The notes beneath the pieces are model-generated. The model was not told the DNA's origin. It did no database searches and saw only the letters and a list, made by a program, of their open reading frames with translations. Positions 36,685 to 45,491 of a DNA stretch of 64,000 bases are shown here, piece after piece; positions within the stretch are counted from its first letter, which is position 1; every line of letters starts with the position of its first letter. The stretch comes from Ornithobacterium rhinotracheale (GTDB lineage: Bacteria; Bacteroidota; Bacteroidia; Flavobacteriales; Weeksellaceae). The translations under genes were made by a program, and so were the position numbers. The stretch spans positions 1,131,001 to 1,195,000 of the forward strand of contig NZ_CP035107.1 of the NCBI RefSeq assembly GCF_004088395.1, read 5' to 3'.

Positions 36685-39672
36685 ATGTTTCAAGTTAATC
36701 AAAGAGTTTGTTTGAAAGATGATACTTCATATAGGGGAGTAATTTCTGAAATAAATGGTGATTTTTATTGTATTAGATGGGATAATGGTAATATTGGATA
36801 TGTAAGTAGCGATGAATTAATCGTTGAGCAAGCTACAAATCCATGGGAAAGACTTGCAGATAATGATTTTGATGATTATTCTAACTTTACAATTTCATCA
36901 ATATCTAATAAGGTAAAAAACACAAGTTCCAATACAATATCGACATTAAAAGCATCTAAGACTATTTTTAAACCATATCAGTTTATTCCATTGTTAAAAC
37001 TCTTAAATTCAAATAATAGGAGAATAATTGTTGCTGATGAAGTTGGTTTAGGTAAGACAATATCCGCAGGTCATATAGCTCTTGAATTAGCTGCTAGAAA
37101 CGAATTGGAGAGTCTTTTGATAGTTTGTTTAAATTCTTTACAAGAAAAATGGATTGATGAGTTTGCGAATAAATTTAATCTTTATTTAGAGAAAATTGAA
37201 AGTATTGAAAGTTTTAGGAATCAGTTAGAAGCTTATAGAGATAGAGGAGAGAAAATATTTGCAGTTATTAATTATGAAAAGTTCCAAAGACGGGAAAATA
37301 TTGAATATTTTAAGGATGAGGCTATTGATTTTGATTTAATTATTTTTGATGAAGCTCATACTTTACGAAATAAAAAAAATTCTTGGAAATCTTTAAAAAG
37401 TTTTGTTGAGTTAGCAAAGGCAGTTGTTATGTTAACTGCAACACCTATAATGACTAGTCTTGAAAATCTTTACAATTTAGTGGAATTGTTGGATGATGAC
37501 AATTTCTCAAATTATCAAATTTTTCAAAATGCAATAAACATCAATAAACCATTTATAAGAGCTTATAATCAATTAAGTAATGGTGAATCTCCTTCAGTAA
37601 TCTTAAGAGAGTTAAATGAATCTGAAGTTGTAAATGTTTTCAGATATGGGGATGTAGAATTCAAAAATAAATATAGTTTAAATGATATTTTAGGTGATAA
37701 TAATTTATATAGGGCTATTATTAAATCGCTTTCAGATTTTACTGATGGGGAAATCTCTCCGAAAGAGAAAGTAAATATATTAGAAATGTTGATTAATATA
37801 AACTCTTTGAATCATTTTTATACTAGGACTAGAAAAAAGGATGTGATGATTGATAGTTTAAATGTGCAAAGGAATCCTCAACTGATTAAGATAGAGTTGA
37901 ATGATCAAGAAAGATCCATTTATGAAGATAAAATCAATTCTGTATATGACGATATTGGTGCTATTCAAGTTAAAAGGAAATATTCAAGTTCTTTATTTGC
38001 AGACTTAAAAGATGAAAGTGACTATGATAATTTATCTCTTGATTTATCATATGATGATTCAAAATTTAATGCGTTGCTTGAAGTTGTAAAAAGACAAAAC
38101 GAAGAACAAATTATTGTGTTTTCATTTTTTAGAAAAACATTGTTGTATTTAAGAAATAGACTTCATCAATGTGGTTATAAAATCGCTTTAATATATGGAG
38201 GGCAGCCATTGCAAGAAAGAAACAATATTATAGAAAAATTTCGAAATGGTGATTTTCAAATTTTGTTATCCTCCGAGGTGGGAAGCACAGGATTAAATTT
38301 GCAGTTTTGTAATAGAATAATAAATTATGATTTACCATGGAATCCCATGGTTATTGAACAAAGAATAGGTAGAATAGACAGAATCGGTCAAAAATCCCCC
38401 ATTATAAATATTTTTAATTTTGTTTATGAAGATACAATTGAAGAAAGAATTTATGAAAAGTTATACGAGAGAATTAATTTATTTAGAGAATCTATTGGTG
38501 ATTTAGATGATATTCTTGGTGAGGAAAGCGCTTATGTTGCTGGAATAATTGAAAACATATATAAAGATTCACCTACGAATGAAGAAATTGAGAATCGTTT
38601 AAATAGATTAGCTGTCGCTATTGAACATAATCGTAGTCATTTGAGGCAAATTGAAGAAGGCTTAAGAGATTCTTTTTCTAATGATTTATATTTTGAAAAT
38701 GAAATTAAGAATATCGATAAAAATCAGCAATATTTAACTGAAAATGATTTAATAGAATATATTTACAGAATAATATCAAATAAATTGACAACATTAAGGA
38801 TAAATAAAGACGAAAAAAATCCAAATATATATAATATTTATCAACCATCAGAAGATGTTCTTTTTGACTTTATTGAACAATATTACGAAAGTGAAAATAT
38901 AGAACAGAAAAAAATGCTAAACTCATTTAAAAGAAAGCATTATTCAAAAGATATCAGATGTACCTTCAATCAAGATTTAGCATTTGAAAATAAAAATATT
39001 GAATACATTTCAGCGTATCATCCATTAACCATGGCTATTTATAATTATTTTAAGCAAAATGAATTCGATAGAAATAATGTATATCGCTATGCTTTAAATA
39101 TAAATAAAATTGATGACGAAGTTTTTAAAAAAGACTTTAAGCCGGGGTATTATTTTTTGGCTAGATATGAATTCGAAATCCAAAAAAATATAAATGGGAA
39201 ATTAAGTAATTTCGTTTATCTTAAATCATCTGTAGTAGATTTAACTAGTGGAGATTCATTCATACTTCATGAGGATGATTCTAGTGATTACTTTGTTTCT
39301 ATTTGCCAAAAATATAAAACAATTATCCCTGAAAGTGGAATAATTGAATTAAATAGAGAAATAATAAGTTTGATACAGAATAAATACATTGAAAATCTCA
39401 TGAAACAAAAAAATGATTTAATGAAAAAAGAGAAATTAAAATTTGATTCTGAGGTTGAACGTAAAACCAATCAAGAGATTTCATATAAAGAGAACAGAAT
39501 AAATATCTTAGAAGATCAAATACATAAAAATATAGGTTTAGCTAATGTACTTCGAGCACAAATCAACGACTTAAATAAGCAAATAGAACAGTTAAAACAA
39601 ATTGAAGGTAATTCAAACCTTCTAATTAAAGATAAATTAATCTCATTAAATTTAGTGTATATTTATGGCTAG
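36685..39672 (+). CDS. SNF2-family DNA helicase/translocase of a putative defence module
   Basis: About 995 residues. An N-terminal SH3/Tudor-like fold (residues 5-50, VNQRVCLKDDTSYRGVISE) precedes a SNF2 ATPase: Walker A DEVGLGKT (about 121-128), DEAH (225-228), LTATPI, and in the C-lobe IVFSFFRKTL, STGLNLQFCNRII and the motif VI EQRIGRIDRIGQ. A long tail follows, ending in a coiled coil (about 910-985). It overlaps the Hsp70-like gene by 8 nt. This domain set is typical of prokaryotic anti-phage islands. Low GC and rare-codon use differ from the lipB side. Role inferred; the system is not one I can name. Confidence 0.85.
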   Translation: MFQVNQRVCLKDDTSYRGVISEINGDFYCIRWDNGNIGYVSSDELIVEQATNPWERLADNDFDDYSNFTISSISNKVKNTSSNTISTLKASKTIFKPYQFIPLLKLLNSNNRRIIVADEVGLGKTISAGHIALELAARNELESLLIVCLNSLQEKWIDEFANKFNLYLEKIESIESFRNQLEAYRDRGEKIFAVINYEKFQRRENIEYFKDEAIDFDLIIFDEAHTLRNKKNSWKSLKSFVELAKAVVMLTATPIMTSLENLYNLVELLDDDNFSNYQIFQNAININKPFIRAYNQLSNGESPSVILRELNESEVVNVFRYGDVEFKNKYSLNDILGDNNLYRAIIKSLSDFTDGEISPKEKVNILEMLININSLNHFYTRTRKKDVMIDSLNVQRNPQLIKIELNDQERSIYEDKINSVYDDIGAIQVKRKYSSSLFADLKDESDYDNLSLDLSYDDSKFNALLEVVKRQNEEQIIVFSFFRKTLLYLRNRLHQCGYKIALIYGGQPLQERNNIIEKFRNGDFQILLSSEVGSTGLNLQFCNRIINYDLPWNPMVIEQRIGRIDRIGQKSPIINIFNFVYEDTIEERIYEKLYERINLFRESIGDLDDILGEESAYVAGIIENIYKDSPTNEEIENRLNRLAVAIEHNRSHLRQIEEGLRDSFSNDLYFENEIKNIDKNQQYLTENDLIEYIYRIISNKLTTLRINKDEKNPNIYNIYQPSEDVLFDFIEQYYESENIEQKKMLNSFKRKHYSKDIRCTFNQDLAFENKNIEYISAYHPLTMAIYNYFKQNEFDRNNVYRYALNINKIDDEVFKKDFKPGYYFLARYEFEIQKNINGKLSNFVYLKSSVVDLTSGDSFILHEDDSSDYFVSICQKYKTIIPESGIIELNREIISLIQNKYIENLMKQKNDLMKKEKLKFDSEVERKTNQEISYKENRINILEDQIHKNIGLANVLRAQINDLNKQIEQLKQIEGNSNLLIKDKLISLNLVYIYG

Positions 39673-41146
39673 CTATGTTATTGGATTAGATTTAGGTACC
39701 TCTCAAACGAAGGTTTGTGTATATAATAAAAATTTGAATAGTCGTAGGTTTATAAAATACAAAGATAGTTATTTTTTTCCTACCCTGATTGTTGAAAAAG
39801 AGGATAATACTTTGGACTATTGCGATGAGACAGTGACGGGTAAAAAGCATATGTATTTTAAAATGTCTGCTGCTGAAGATGAAAGATTGATCGTAGCAAC
39901 GAATGAAAATATGATGGGGCAGTTACCAAATGAGCAAACAATGGATATGATGTCAAAATATAAAGTTTATCATGAATTGAAATCGGATTATTTAGTTATT
40001 CTTTATATTGCTTACATCCTTCTATACGTTAAAAAAAATATAAATGATAATGCTAATAATAATGTTGGTGGAGCTCTAGGAAGATTGATTGGAGGAGGTA
40101 ATACTAATGCTGAAGAGAACGACTTTTCTGTTAATTTAGGTATTCCTACCGAATGGCATAATCCCGAACATATTAAGATTAAAATTAAATTTCAAACCTT
40201 ATTGTTGACTGCTGCAATTTTATCACAAGAATTTGAAAATATTCAAGCTTTTAGACACAAAACAAAAAATAATTTAATAACTAAAATTGAAAAAATAAAT
40301 AGACAACTTCTTGGTGAGATTGAGAATTTAGAACAAGATAAGAAAAAACAAAAAATAAATGAACTTTTAAGCAAATTCAAATTATCCGTATTTCCTGAAT
40401 CAGCAGCTGGTCTTAATTACTTATTGAGAACACAAAGATTAGCTAATGGGTATTATGCTTCATTAGATATTGGAGCTGGAACTTCTGATATCGCAATATT
40501 TTAAGTAAATATGAATTCATTATCTAGATATTTTTGTTCTGAATCAGTAGAAATAGCTTCCAATGATATTTATAGAGAGTGTATAAATAAACTTGATTGT
40601 GGAGATTCTACTGATTTCGAAAATATTAAAATTATGCAAGAAAGGATAAAAATAGCTGAAGATTTAAATGAAAAAATATATTTTGAATCTCAAACTTTGA
40701 TTCAAAAAAAATTAGAATTTATTATTAGAAAAACTTTCTATAGAAAGTTTTTCAGGCCAACACATAGTTCGAATAATCCTTTAGCAATGAATGTTAAAAG
40801 GGCATTAAACCAAAATCCCATTATTTTATTAGGAGGAGGGGCAAATTTCAATGAGCTTAATAATAGATATATTTATTCACTTCCTACAAACTATAAAGAT
40901 AATCCGTTATTTTTAGAACCAAATAGAGTATCTGACTATTTAGAAAACGTAGGAGATGCTGTTGATGGGTTCGATGAAATTGACAATAATGTAAAGAACT
41001 TATTGATTTTATCATTAGGACTTTCCTATATAGAAACTGGGAGTAATTACATACCTTTTACAATTGAACATGAATGGATTAATGAGGAAAACCTTTCGAC
41101 GGATTTCTACAATTATTATGATATTCAAGAAGCTGTTTATAAATAA
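39665..41146 (+). pseudogene. Hsp70/actin-like (ASKHA) ATPase interrupted by one in-frame stop
   Basis: The N-terminal 279 residues hold phosphate-1 GLDLGTSQTKVCVYN and end in phosphate-2 ASLDIGAGTSDIAIF, immediately followed by TAA (40502-40504). The same frame continues as VNMNSLSRYFCSE... to 41146 and contains the adenosine motif PIILLGGGANF. Together the halves form a normal 493-residue actin-fold ATPase. So there is either a recent nonsense mutation (for example AAA to TAA), readthrough, or two interacting peptides (an ATG follows at 40511). It is coupled to the SNF2 gene by overlap and likely works with it. Confidence 0.75.
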
Positions 41147-41153
41147 CAACCTT

Positions 41154-41527
41154 TCACCCAATCGGGTCTTTACAAAATTGTTTTCGGGCACATTTTTTAC
41201 AATGCAGCCCCATCCAAACTCTGTCAAATTGATCAGCAGCGGCGTCCACAAGTTCTGGATTATCGGTTAAGATGCCTGTTTCAAAATTTCGCTTGTTTTC
41301 ATTCTTAGCCCCCAACCCTGCGCCTGTGAGATTGGCCGAACCAATATACGCTACAGAATAATCAAAAATCATCATTTTGAAGTGTACACGCGGACAAAGC
41401 GCTCGCTCAAGCCGCTCCCAGAGTATAGGGTATCGCTCAAAATCTTCTCGAAACATAGGGCCAGGTTCTTTAGCGTGAATGAGCCGAACATTAACGCCTT
41501 TTCTCACCAAATTTGCCAATACTGTAC
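41154..41527 (-). pseudogene. Phospholipase D-like nuclease, N-terminally truncated
   Basis: About 124 codons remain, with one HKD motif variant (VHFKMMIFDYSVAYIGSANLTGAGLG: His-x-Lys...Asp, then GSAN) and a Cys-rich C-terminus (CKKCARKQFCKDP). A TGA at about 41530 and foreign sequence precede it, then an IS982-family element at 41558. A full PLD enzyme needs two HKD halves or a longer chain, so this is a 3' remnant cut during IS-linked rearrangement. It is convergent with the ASKHA gene, 8 nt apart. Confidence 0.72.
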
Positions 41528-41557
41528 GTCGTCAAACTAAAGTTTACTGAGGCTAAT

Positions 41558-42569
41558 AACCTGAGTTCGATTAATAAAACATAGCTAATTGATTAGTTTT
41601 CAGAGTTTCATATTTTAATGATGGTTTTTTAGGAAGAAAGTGATAGGCAATAATCCCTGCCACTAAGTTGGTCATAAAATTTCCTATTGAACGATGCCTG
41701 GAGTGCTCAATTTGGCAAATGTTTTTTAGCTCGTCATTCACTGTCTCTATGATGGAGCGCTTTCTAAGCAAAATTTTGTCAGACATAGTCATAAGAGAGT
41801 TTTTCATGTTGTTTCGGATGTTGGTAATCAGTTGAATACCATCCACAAAGAGTAATTGATTCAACTTTTCAGAGATGTAACCTTTGTCCCCAAACAGTTT
41901 ACCAAAAATTTGCTTCAAAAAGCCTTCATTTTTCAGTGGTTCTCTATCGTCTACATTCGCCTGCGTTACGCAAAAACTCAATATCTCGCCTTTATCATTA
42001 ATGACCAAATGGAGTTTAAATCCATGAAACCAACCCATAGTAGATTTCCCCGTTGTAGCTAGGTCTTTGAATACTTTGTTGCGTTTAATTCTTTTGTTTC
42101 CACATACTCTTATTGGCGTACTATCCACAAAAGAAATCCCTGTACAACTTCCTAAAGCACAGGTTTTTGCAAACATGGTAAGAGCCATGATATTGGATTG
42201 CATAAGTTCTGTGAATCGGTTATAAGAGACCGTTTGAGGAAATTCCTGTTGCATATGCTTTTGAACATAGTAAATGTAAAAATGCTTAAAAGTTCTAAAG
42301 CCACTTAGATGAAAAAGAATCATTATGGTGATTACTTCAGCGTTACTCATTTTGGGTTTCTTTTTGGGAGGCTTTCCGAGAAGAAAAGGTTGAGTGAATT
42401 TTTCAAAATCATTACAAAAGTCATCAACAATACAAAAAATATCCGTAATTTTGTGGTAATTAATCATGAGAAATAGTTGTTAAATAATTGAATTTTAAAA
42501 ACTTAAAAATACAACTATTTCTCTTTTTATACAACTTATTTCCCTTAAAATATTAATCGAACTCAGGTT
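41558..42569 (-). mobile_element. IS982-family insertion sequence (ISRa1-like), copy A
   Basis: The inverted repeats are perfect over 19 bp (AACCTGAGTTCGATTAATA at the left end). Length is 1012 bp with one transposase gene. No target duplication is seen: the left flank is GGCTAAT and the right flank TGAAGGA. The right flank is the inside of another IS (copy B type), so it jumped into that element and a deletion later removed the left part. Confidence 0.92.
41571..42467 (-). CDS. IS982-family transposase
   Basis: This 298-residue DDE transposase has a helical N-terminus (IVDDFCNDFEKF), FVDSTPIRVCGNKRIKRNKVF (first Asp), FGDKGYISEKL (second Asp) and the terminal RSIIETVNDELKNICQIEHSRHRS (Glu). 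It is close in style to ISRa1 of Riemerella. The gene fills the element and appears intact. Confidence 0.92.
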   Translation of the reverse strand: MINYHKITDIFCIVDDFCNDFEKFTQPFLLGKPPKKKPKMSNAEVITIMILFHLSGFRTFKHFYIYYVQKHMQQEFPQTVSYNRFTELMQSNIMALTMFAKTCALGSCTGISFVDSTPIRVCGNKRIKRNKVFKDLATTGKSTMGWFHGFKLHLVINDKGEILSFCVTQANVDDREPLKNEGFLKQIFGKLFGDKGYISEKLNQLLFVDGIQLITNIRNNMKNSLMTMSDKILLRKRSIIETVNDELKNICQIEHSRHRSIGNFMTNLVAGIIAYHFLPKKPSLKYETLKTNQLAMFY

Positions 42570-42700
42570 TGAAGGATTCAAAACAAGAATATTGGCAAAA
42601 ATTACTTCCTTGACTACTATTCAATATCTCAATAAATTTGTCTTTCATAGTAACATTAACAATTTAAAAATTAACCTCATTCGATAATGCACTACGGGTT
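42569..42700 (+). mobile_element. Right-end remnant (132 bp) of a second IS982-type element (type B)
   Basis: It is identical except for one base to the right end (about 52459-52590) of the complete element at 51612-52590, and it ends in the same repeat GCACTACGGGTT. Its left part was lost at the junction with IS copy A. Same orientation as the complete copy, so the two form direct repeats around the tRNA and provirus. Confidence 0.9.
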
Positions 42701-42839
42701 AATTTAATTTTCGTATTAAATCATTATTTTGCTGAAACCAATACAACTGGAATGAAAAATTTAAGCCAAGACCATAACATCAAAGTTTATATTTCAATAA
42801 AATAAACAAGAAAATCAAAACATATCAAACATAACAAAA

Positions 42840-42884
42840 CAGCCATTTTTACACCGAAAGTGGCTGTAAAAATGGCTGTAAAAA
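42840..42884. repeat. Inverted and tandem repeat beside tRNA-Gln
   Basis: CAGCCATTTTTACA (42840-42853) is the perfect inverse of 42865-42878. In addition, TGGCTGTAAAAA is repeated twice in tandem at 42861-42884. The 42.70-42.84 kb stretch before it shows nothing recognisable. Confidence 0.7.
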
Positions 42885-42886
42885 AT

Positions 42887-42913
42887 AAAACCACCTGATA
42901 ATCAGGTGGTTTT
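42887..42913 (-). terminator. Terminator of tRNA-Gln
   Basis: A perfect palindrome with the arm AAAACCACCTGAT, directly after the tRNA 3' end and followed by T-rich DNA on the minus strand. Confidence 0.8.
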
Positions 42914-42914
42914 G

Positions 42915-42985
42915 TAGACCCACAGGGATTCGAACCCCGACAAACGGCACCAAAAACCGGTGTGCTACCGTTACACCATGGGTCT
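42915..42985 (-). tRNA. tRNA-Gln(TTG)
   Basis: 71 nt folding into a cloverleaf: acceptor AGACCCA/TGGGTCT with discriminator A, D-arm GTGT-AACGGTA-GCAC, anticodon loop TTTTGGT with anticodon TTG, and T-arm CGGGG-TTCGAAT-CCCTG. CCA is not encoded. The outermost pair of the anticodon stem is a C-T mismatch. It lies 75 bp outside the left repeat of the provirus. Confidence 0.92.
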
Positions 42986-43060
42986 CCGTTTCAATTGGAC
43001 TGCAAATATAGAAAGAAAATTTAAACCTGCAAAATAAAATTACAAATTTCCTGTATTCCT

Positions 43061-43082
43061 ACATTCAAAACACAAATGCAAC
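43061..43082 (+). repeat. Left terminal inverted repeat of the provirus
   Basis: ACATTCAA, five variable bases, then AAATGCAAC. It pairs with the right end at 51580-51601 (18 of 22). Confidence 0.75.
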
Positions 43083-43109
43083 GCTTAAATAATTTAAATA
43101 CAAAAGCGT

Positions 43110-43364
43110 ATGCAAAGAGAAGAAATCAGACCCTTTTTGGTAGTACAGAAGTTTGTGCCTATTCCAGCAAAGTATTTAGAACCAAGACAATACATATATG
43201 AGTATGGTATTGTAGTACAGGTATTAAAACAAGAAAATAATGTTGAAGTGTTGTTTTCTGGTCGTTCGTGGATATCTTTTGATAATAACCATATGTTATA
43301 TCATCGTGTGGTTGTAAAGAGAGAAGAAACCGATTTTATTGATTTAAAAAAAGAAAGCCGATAG
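43110..43364 (+). CDS. Provirus protein of unknown function, 84 residues
   Basis: First gene inside the left repeat. It is small and beta-rich (VQKFVPIPAKYLEPRQYIYEYGIVVQV), with a charged C-terminus and no membrane segment. An early or replication-accessory protein is plausible from its place before rep. I do not recognise a family. Confidence 0.55.
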   Translation: MQREEIRPFLVVQKFVPIPAKYLEPRQYIYEYGIVVQVLKQENNVEVLFSGRSWISFDNNHMLYHRVVVKREETDFIDLKKESR

Positions 43365-43369
43365 GCTTT
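43354..43369 (+). repeat. Hairpin before rep, candidate double-strand origin
   Basis: AAAGCC-GATA-GGCTTT spans the stop of the first gene, 54 nt before the rep ATG. HUH initiators often nick near such a hairpin; here this is inference only. Confidence 0.35.
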
Positions 43370-43422
43370 TGAGTGGGCTCGTCTCAAGTATCGGTAAAAT
43401 CTAACGGCAAAAATCCCTGTAA

Positions 43423-44586
43423 ATGCGACAATATCAAGAGGTTAATAATTATTATTTGTGTGAAAAGGTTCAGCTTAGACCTACTAGTCTATTGCATTAT
43501 AGTTATGTGATGGATTTACGAAATTACGAAGTAGGCTATGCTCCTACCTTGCGTCAAAATCTAAACAAGGAAAAAACAGAATTAGATGAGTTAAACGCAC
43601 TAGATGATATTTCGGAATTTGGTACAATCACTAAATATGCTGAAAAGTACGAGGAGCTATACACACAAAAGCAAGTAGATGTTTATAATCAGAAAGGGCA
43701 TGTGTTGAAAGATTTGGGTACATTATCAGAAACTCAAGTAAGAAATATAAAGAAGTATGCGATATTATTTGCTGACGCAACGAAATCAAATAAAGACAAA
43801 TATTTGTCTTTTGTAACCTTGACCTTGCCCAGTGCGCAAATACACCATGATAGAGTGTTGCGTAAAATACTGGCTAAATATCTTGATCATTTAAAAAAGG
43901 TCTATGGTTTAAAAAATTATCTCTGGAAAGCGGAGACGCAGAAGAATGGAAATATTCATTTTCATGTGTTGATTGATACTCAAATTCCTCGCGGGGATAT
44001 TCAGCGGATATGGAACCAGTATATAAATAAATATGGTTATGTAGATAGATATTCTGAAAAGATGAACCGTTTAACGGCTAAACAATATCTAGAAAAGTAT
44101 TCAAAAAATTATAAATCAGAAAAAGACTGCATACTAGCCTATCAGCGCAACAAAAAAATAGGATGGACAAATCCCCCAAGTACTAAAATTGAAACGCCAA
44201 AGAGTAAACGAAATATAGTTGCCTATGTGGTGAAATATCTATTAAAGCAAGAGGAGAATAAACGCCCAATAATTGGTGCGGTGTGGGGAGCGAGCAATAA
44301 GGTTAAAAAGCTGAATTATTTAAGTTTTGAAGTGAGTACCTATATGGAAGAATTAAACCATTTGCGTGAAAAATTGGAGTATGTGCCTACGGCAATACAA
44401 TATGTTGAATTGTATAAGGGGAAAGTATATCAGATGATCCGCAAGGGATACAAGCGATTAAACGAGCATTTAAAAATTTACCAAAAGGCTATAAAAAACC
44501 TACTGAATACTGATGTAAATATGAGTTTAGATAAATCAATGCAATTAATTTATGAAAAACAATACACAGAACTTGCAAATAATTAG
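43423..44586 (+). CDS. HUH-endonuclease replication initiation protein (Rep)
   Basis: This 387-residue rolling-circle initiator has motif I FVTLTLPS (about 130-137), motif II (HUH) NGNIHFHVLID with His179 and His181, and motif III NIVAYVVKYLLK with Tyr268 and Tyr272 spaced YxxxY. The two-tyrosine arrangement is that of phage GPA/Microvirus-type initiators rather than single-Tyr plasmid Reps. It nicks the origin and stays linked to the 5' end during rolling-circle replication. The start codon of the small HTH gene overlaps its end. Confidence 0.9.
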   Translation: MRQYQEVNNYYLCEKVQLRPTSLLHYSYVMDLRNYEVGYAPTLRQNLNKEKTELDELNALDDISEFGTITKYAEKYEELYTQKQVDVYNQKGHVLKDLGTLSETQVRNIKKYAILFADATKSNKDKYLSFVTLTLPSAQIHHDRVLRKILAKYLDHLKKVYGLKNYLWKAETQKNGNIHFHVLIDTQIPRGDIQRIWNQYINKYGYVDRYSEKMNRLTAKQYLEKYSKNYKSEKDCILAYQRNKKIGWTNPPSTKIETPKSKRNIVAYVVKYLLKQEENKRPIIGAVWGASNKVKKLNYLSFEVSTYMEELNHLREKLEYVPTAIQYVELYKGKVYQMIRKGYKRLNEHLKIYQKAIKNLLNTDVNMSLDKSMQLIYEKQYTELANN

Positions 44587-44713
44587 CGTCAAGGAATTAG
44601 CTTGTTATTTAGGCGTGAGTTATTCCACTGCCAAAATGATTAGAAAGGATATATTAAAACACTATAAAAAGAAGTATTTAACGCTCAAGCTGGTTAAATT
44701 ATATTTTGACTGA
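44552..44713 (+). CDS. Small HTH protein (53 residues)
   Basis: The frame overlaps the end of rep. It contains a helix-turn-helix of the excisionase/MerR type: ISVKELACYLGVSYSTAKMIRKDIL. The tail is basic (HYKKKYLTLKLVK). A control of the switch to the downstream genes, or an excisionase for the transposase, is possible. The 114-bp gap after it holds the candidate late promoter. Confidence 0.65.
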   Translation: MKNNTQNLQIISVKELACYLGVSYSTAKMIRKDILKHYKKKYLTLKLVKLYFD

Positions 44714-44791
44714 AAAGGGTTTAAAATGGACAAAATTGGCTAAAAAGGGCTGAAAATGGCTTAAATGGGAAAGGTGTTTTTGCAGGCTCAA

Positions 44792-44799
44792 TATTTTTG
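44792..44799 (+). promoter_or_regulatory. -7 promoter element before the structural genes
   Basis: TATTTTTG matches TAnnTTTG, 28 nt upstream of the candidate capsid gene. It could separate early (Rep/HTH) from late transcription. Confidence 0.45.
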
Positions 44800-44827
44800 T
44801 TTTAGAAATTTAAAATAATAGATAAAA

Positions 44828-45484
44828 ATGAAACAGAGTTTAAGTAAAGCAACCGAGGTACTGGAGATTAGAGAGAGTGCCGCTGGTTTGATTTTTAAGA
44901 GTGGCGCTCGTTCTGCTGTTTTTTTGCAGGCGGTGGATATTGAGGTTTTTTTAGTGGATGAGACTTTTACGAAGAAGGTGCTTGTTCCGAAGATGAGCGT
45001 TAAGCTATTTACAGAATTGTTGGGCGTGCATTTCATCAAATTGCAAACAACAATTGATAGCGACAAAGTAGCGGTAATTCCTTTTTCTAAATCTGGAAGT
45101 TTGCCACTTGATGACAAAACTTACATTGAGTTCCATGTATCGGGTGGACAAGCACAGAATGTAACTGCAGAAACATTTGAGGCTATTGGAAGTGCAGAGC
45201 CTATTTATGTTCAGCAGGTGAAACTTGACCAAAACATTAGTGTAAAGGATGTCGATGTATTAGCATTTGATTATTTGGTAGCTGAGAAAACACCAAATGA
45301 ATTACAAGTTATCAATGCACAGGGCAAAACAAGGATTTCGCAACTACAACTTGATTATGCAAAAAATGCAAGGATTGATGAGTTATCGAAATTACCTGCA
45401 TTAGATTTAACAGGCTTGTACACTTTGGCGGTGTATAAAAATGTTGGTGAAGAATTTACATTCTATTTGTTAGACGCAAAATAA
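44828..45484 (+). CDS. Candidate capsid protein (218 residues, beta-rich)
   Basis: No signal peptide and no membrane helix. Alternating hydrophobic beta-strand-like stretches (AVDIEVFLVDETFTKKVLV, DKTYIEFHVSGGQ, GLYTLAVYKNVGEEFTFYLL) run through the whole chain. As the first gene after the putative late promoter, and with this composition, it is the best candidate for the jelly-roll major capsid protein of a small icosahedral phage. The family is not recognised, so the role is inference. Confidence 0.5.
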   Translation: MKQSLSKATEVLEIRESAAGLIFKSGARSAVFLQAVDIEVFLVDETFTKKVLVPKMSVKLFTELLGVHFIKLQTTIDSDKVAVIPFSKSGSLPLDDKTYIEFHVSGGQAQNVTAETFEAIGSAEPIYVQQVKLDQNISVKDVDVLAFDYLVAEKTPNELQVINAQGKTRISQLQLDYAKNARIDELSKLPALDLTGLYTLAVYKNVGEEFTFYLLDAK

Positions 45485-45491
45485 TATTGAA

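Noticed and set aside
42887-42985. tRNA-Gln as a classical attachment site for the provirus
   Set aside because: No copy of the tRNA 3' end is seen at 51.6 kb. The element ends are its own inverted repeats, outside the tRNA.
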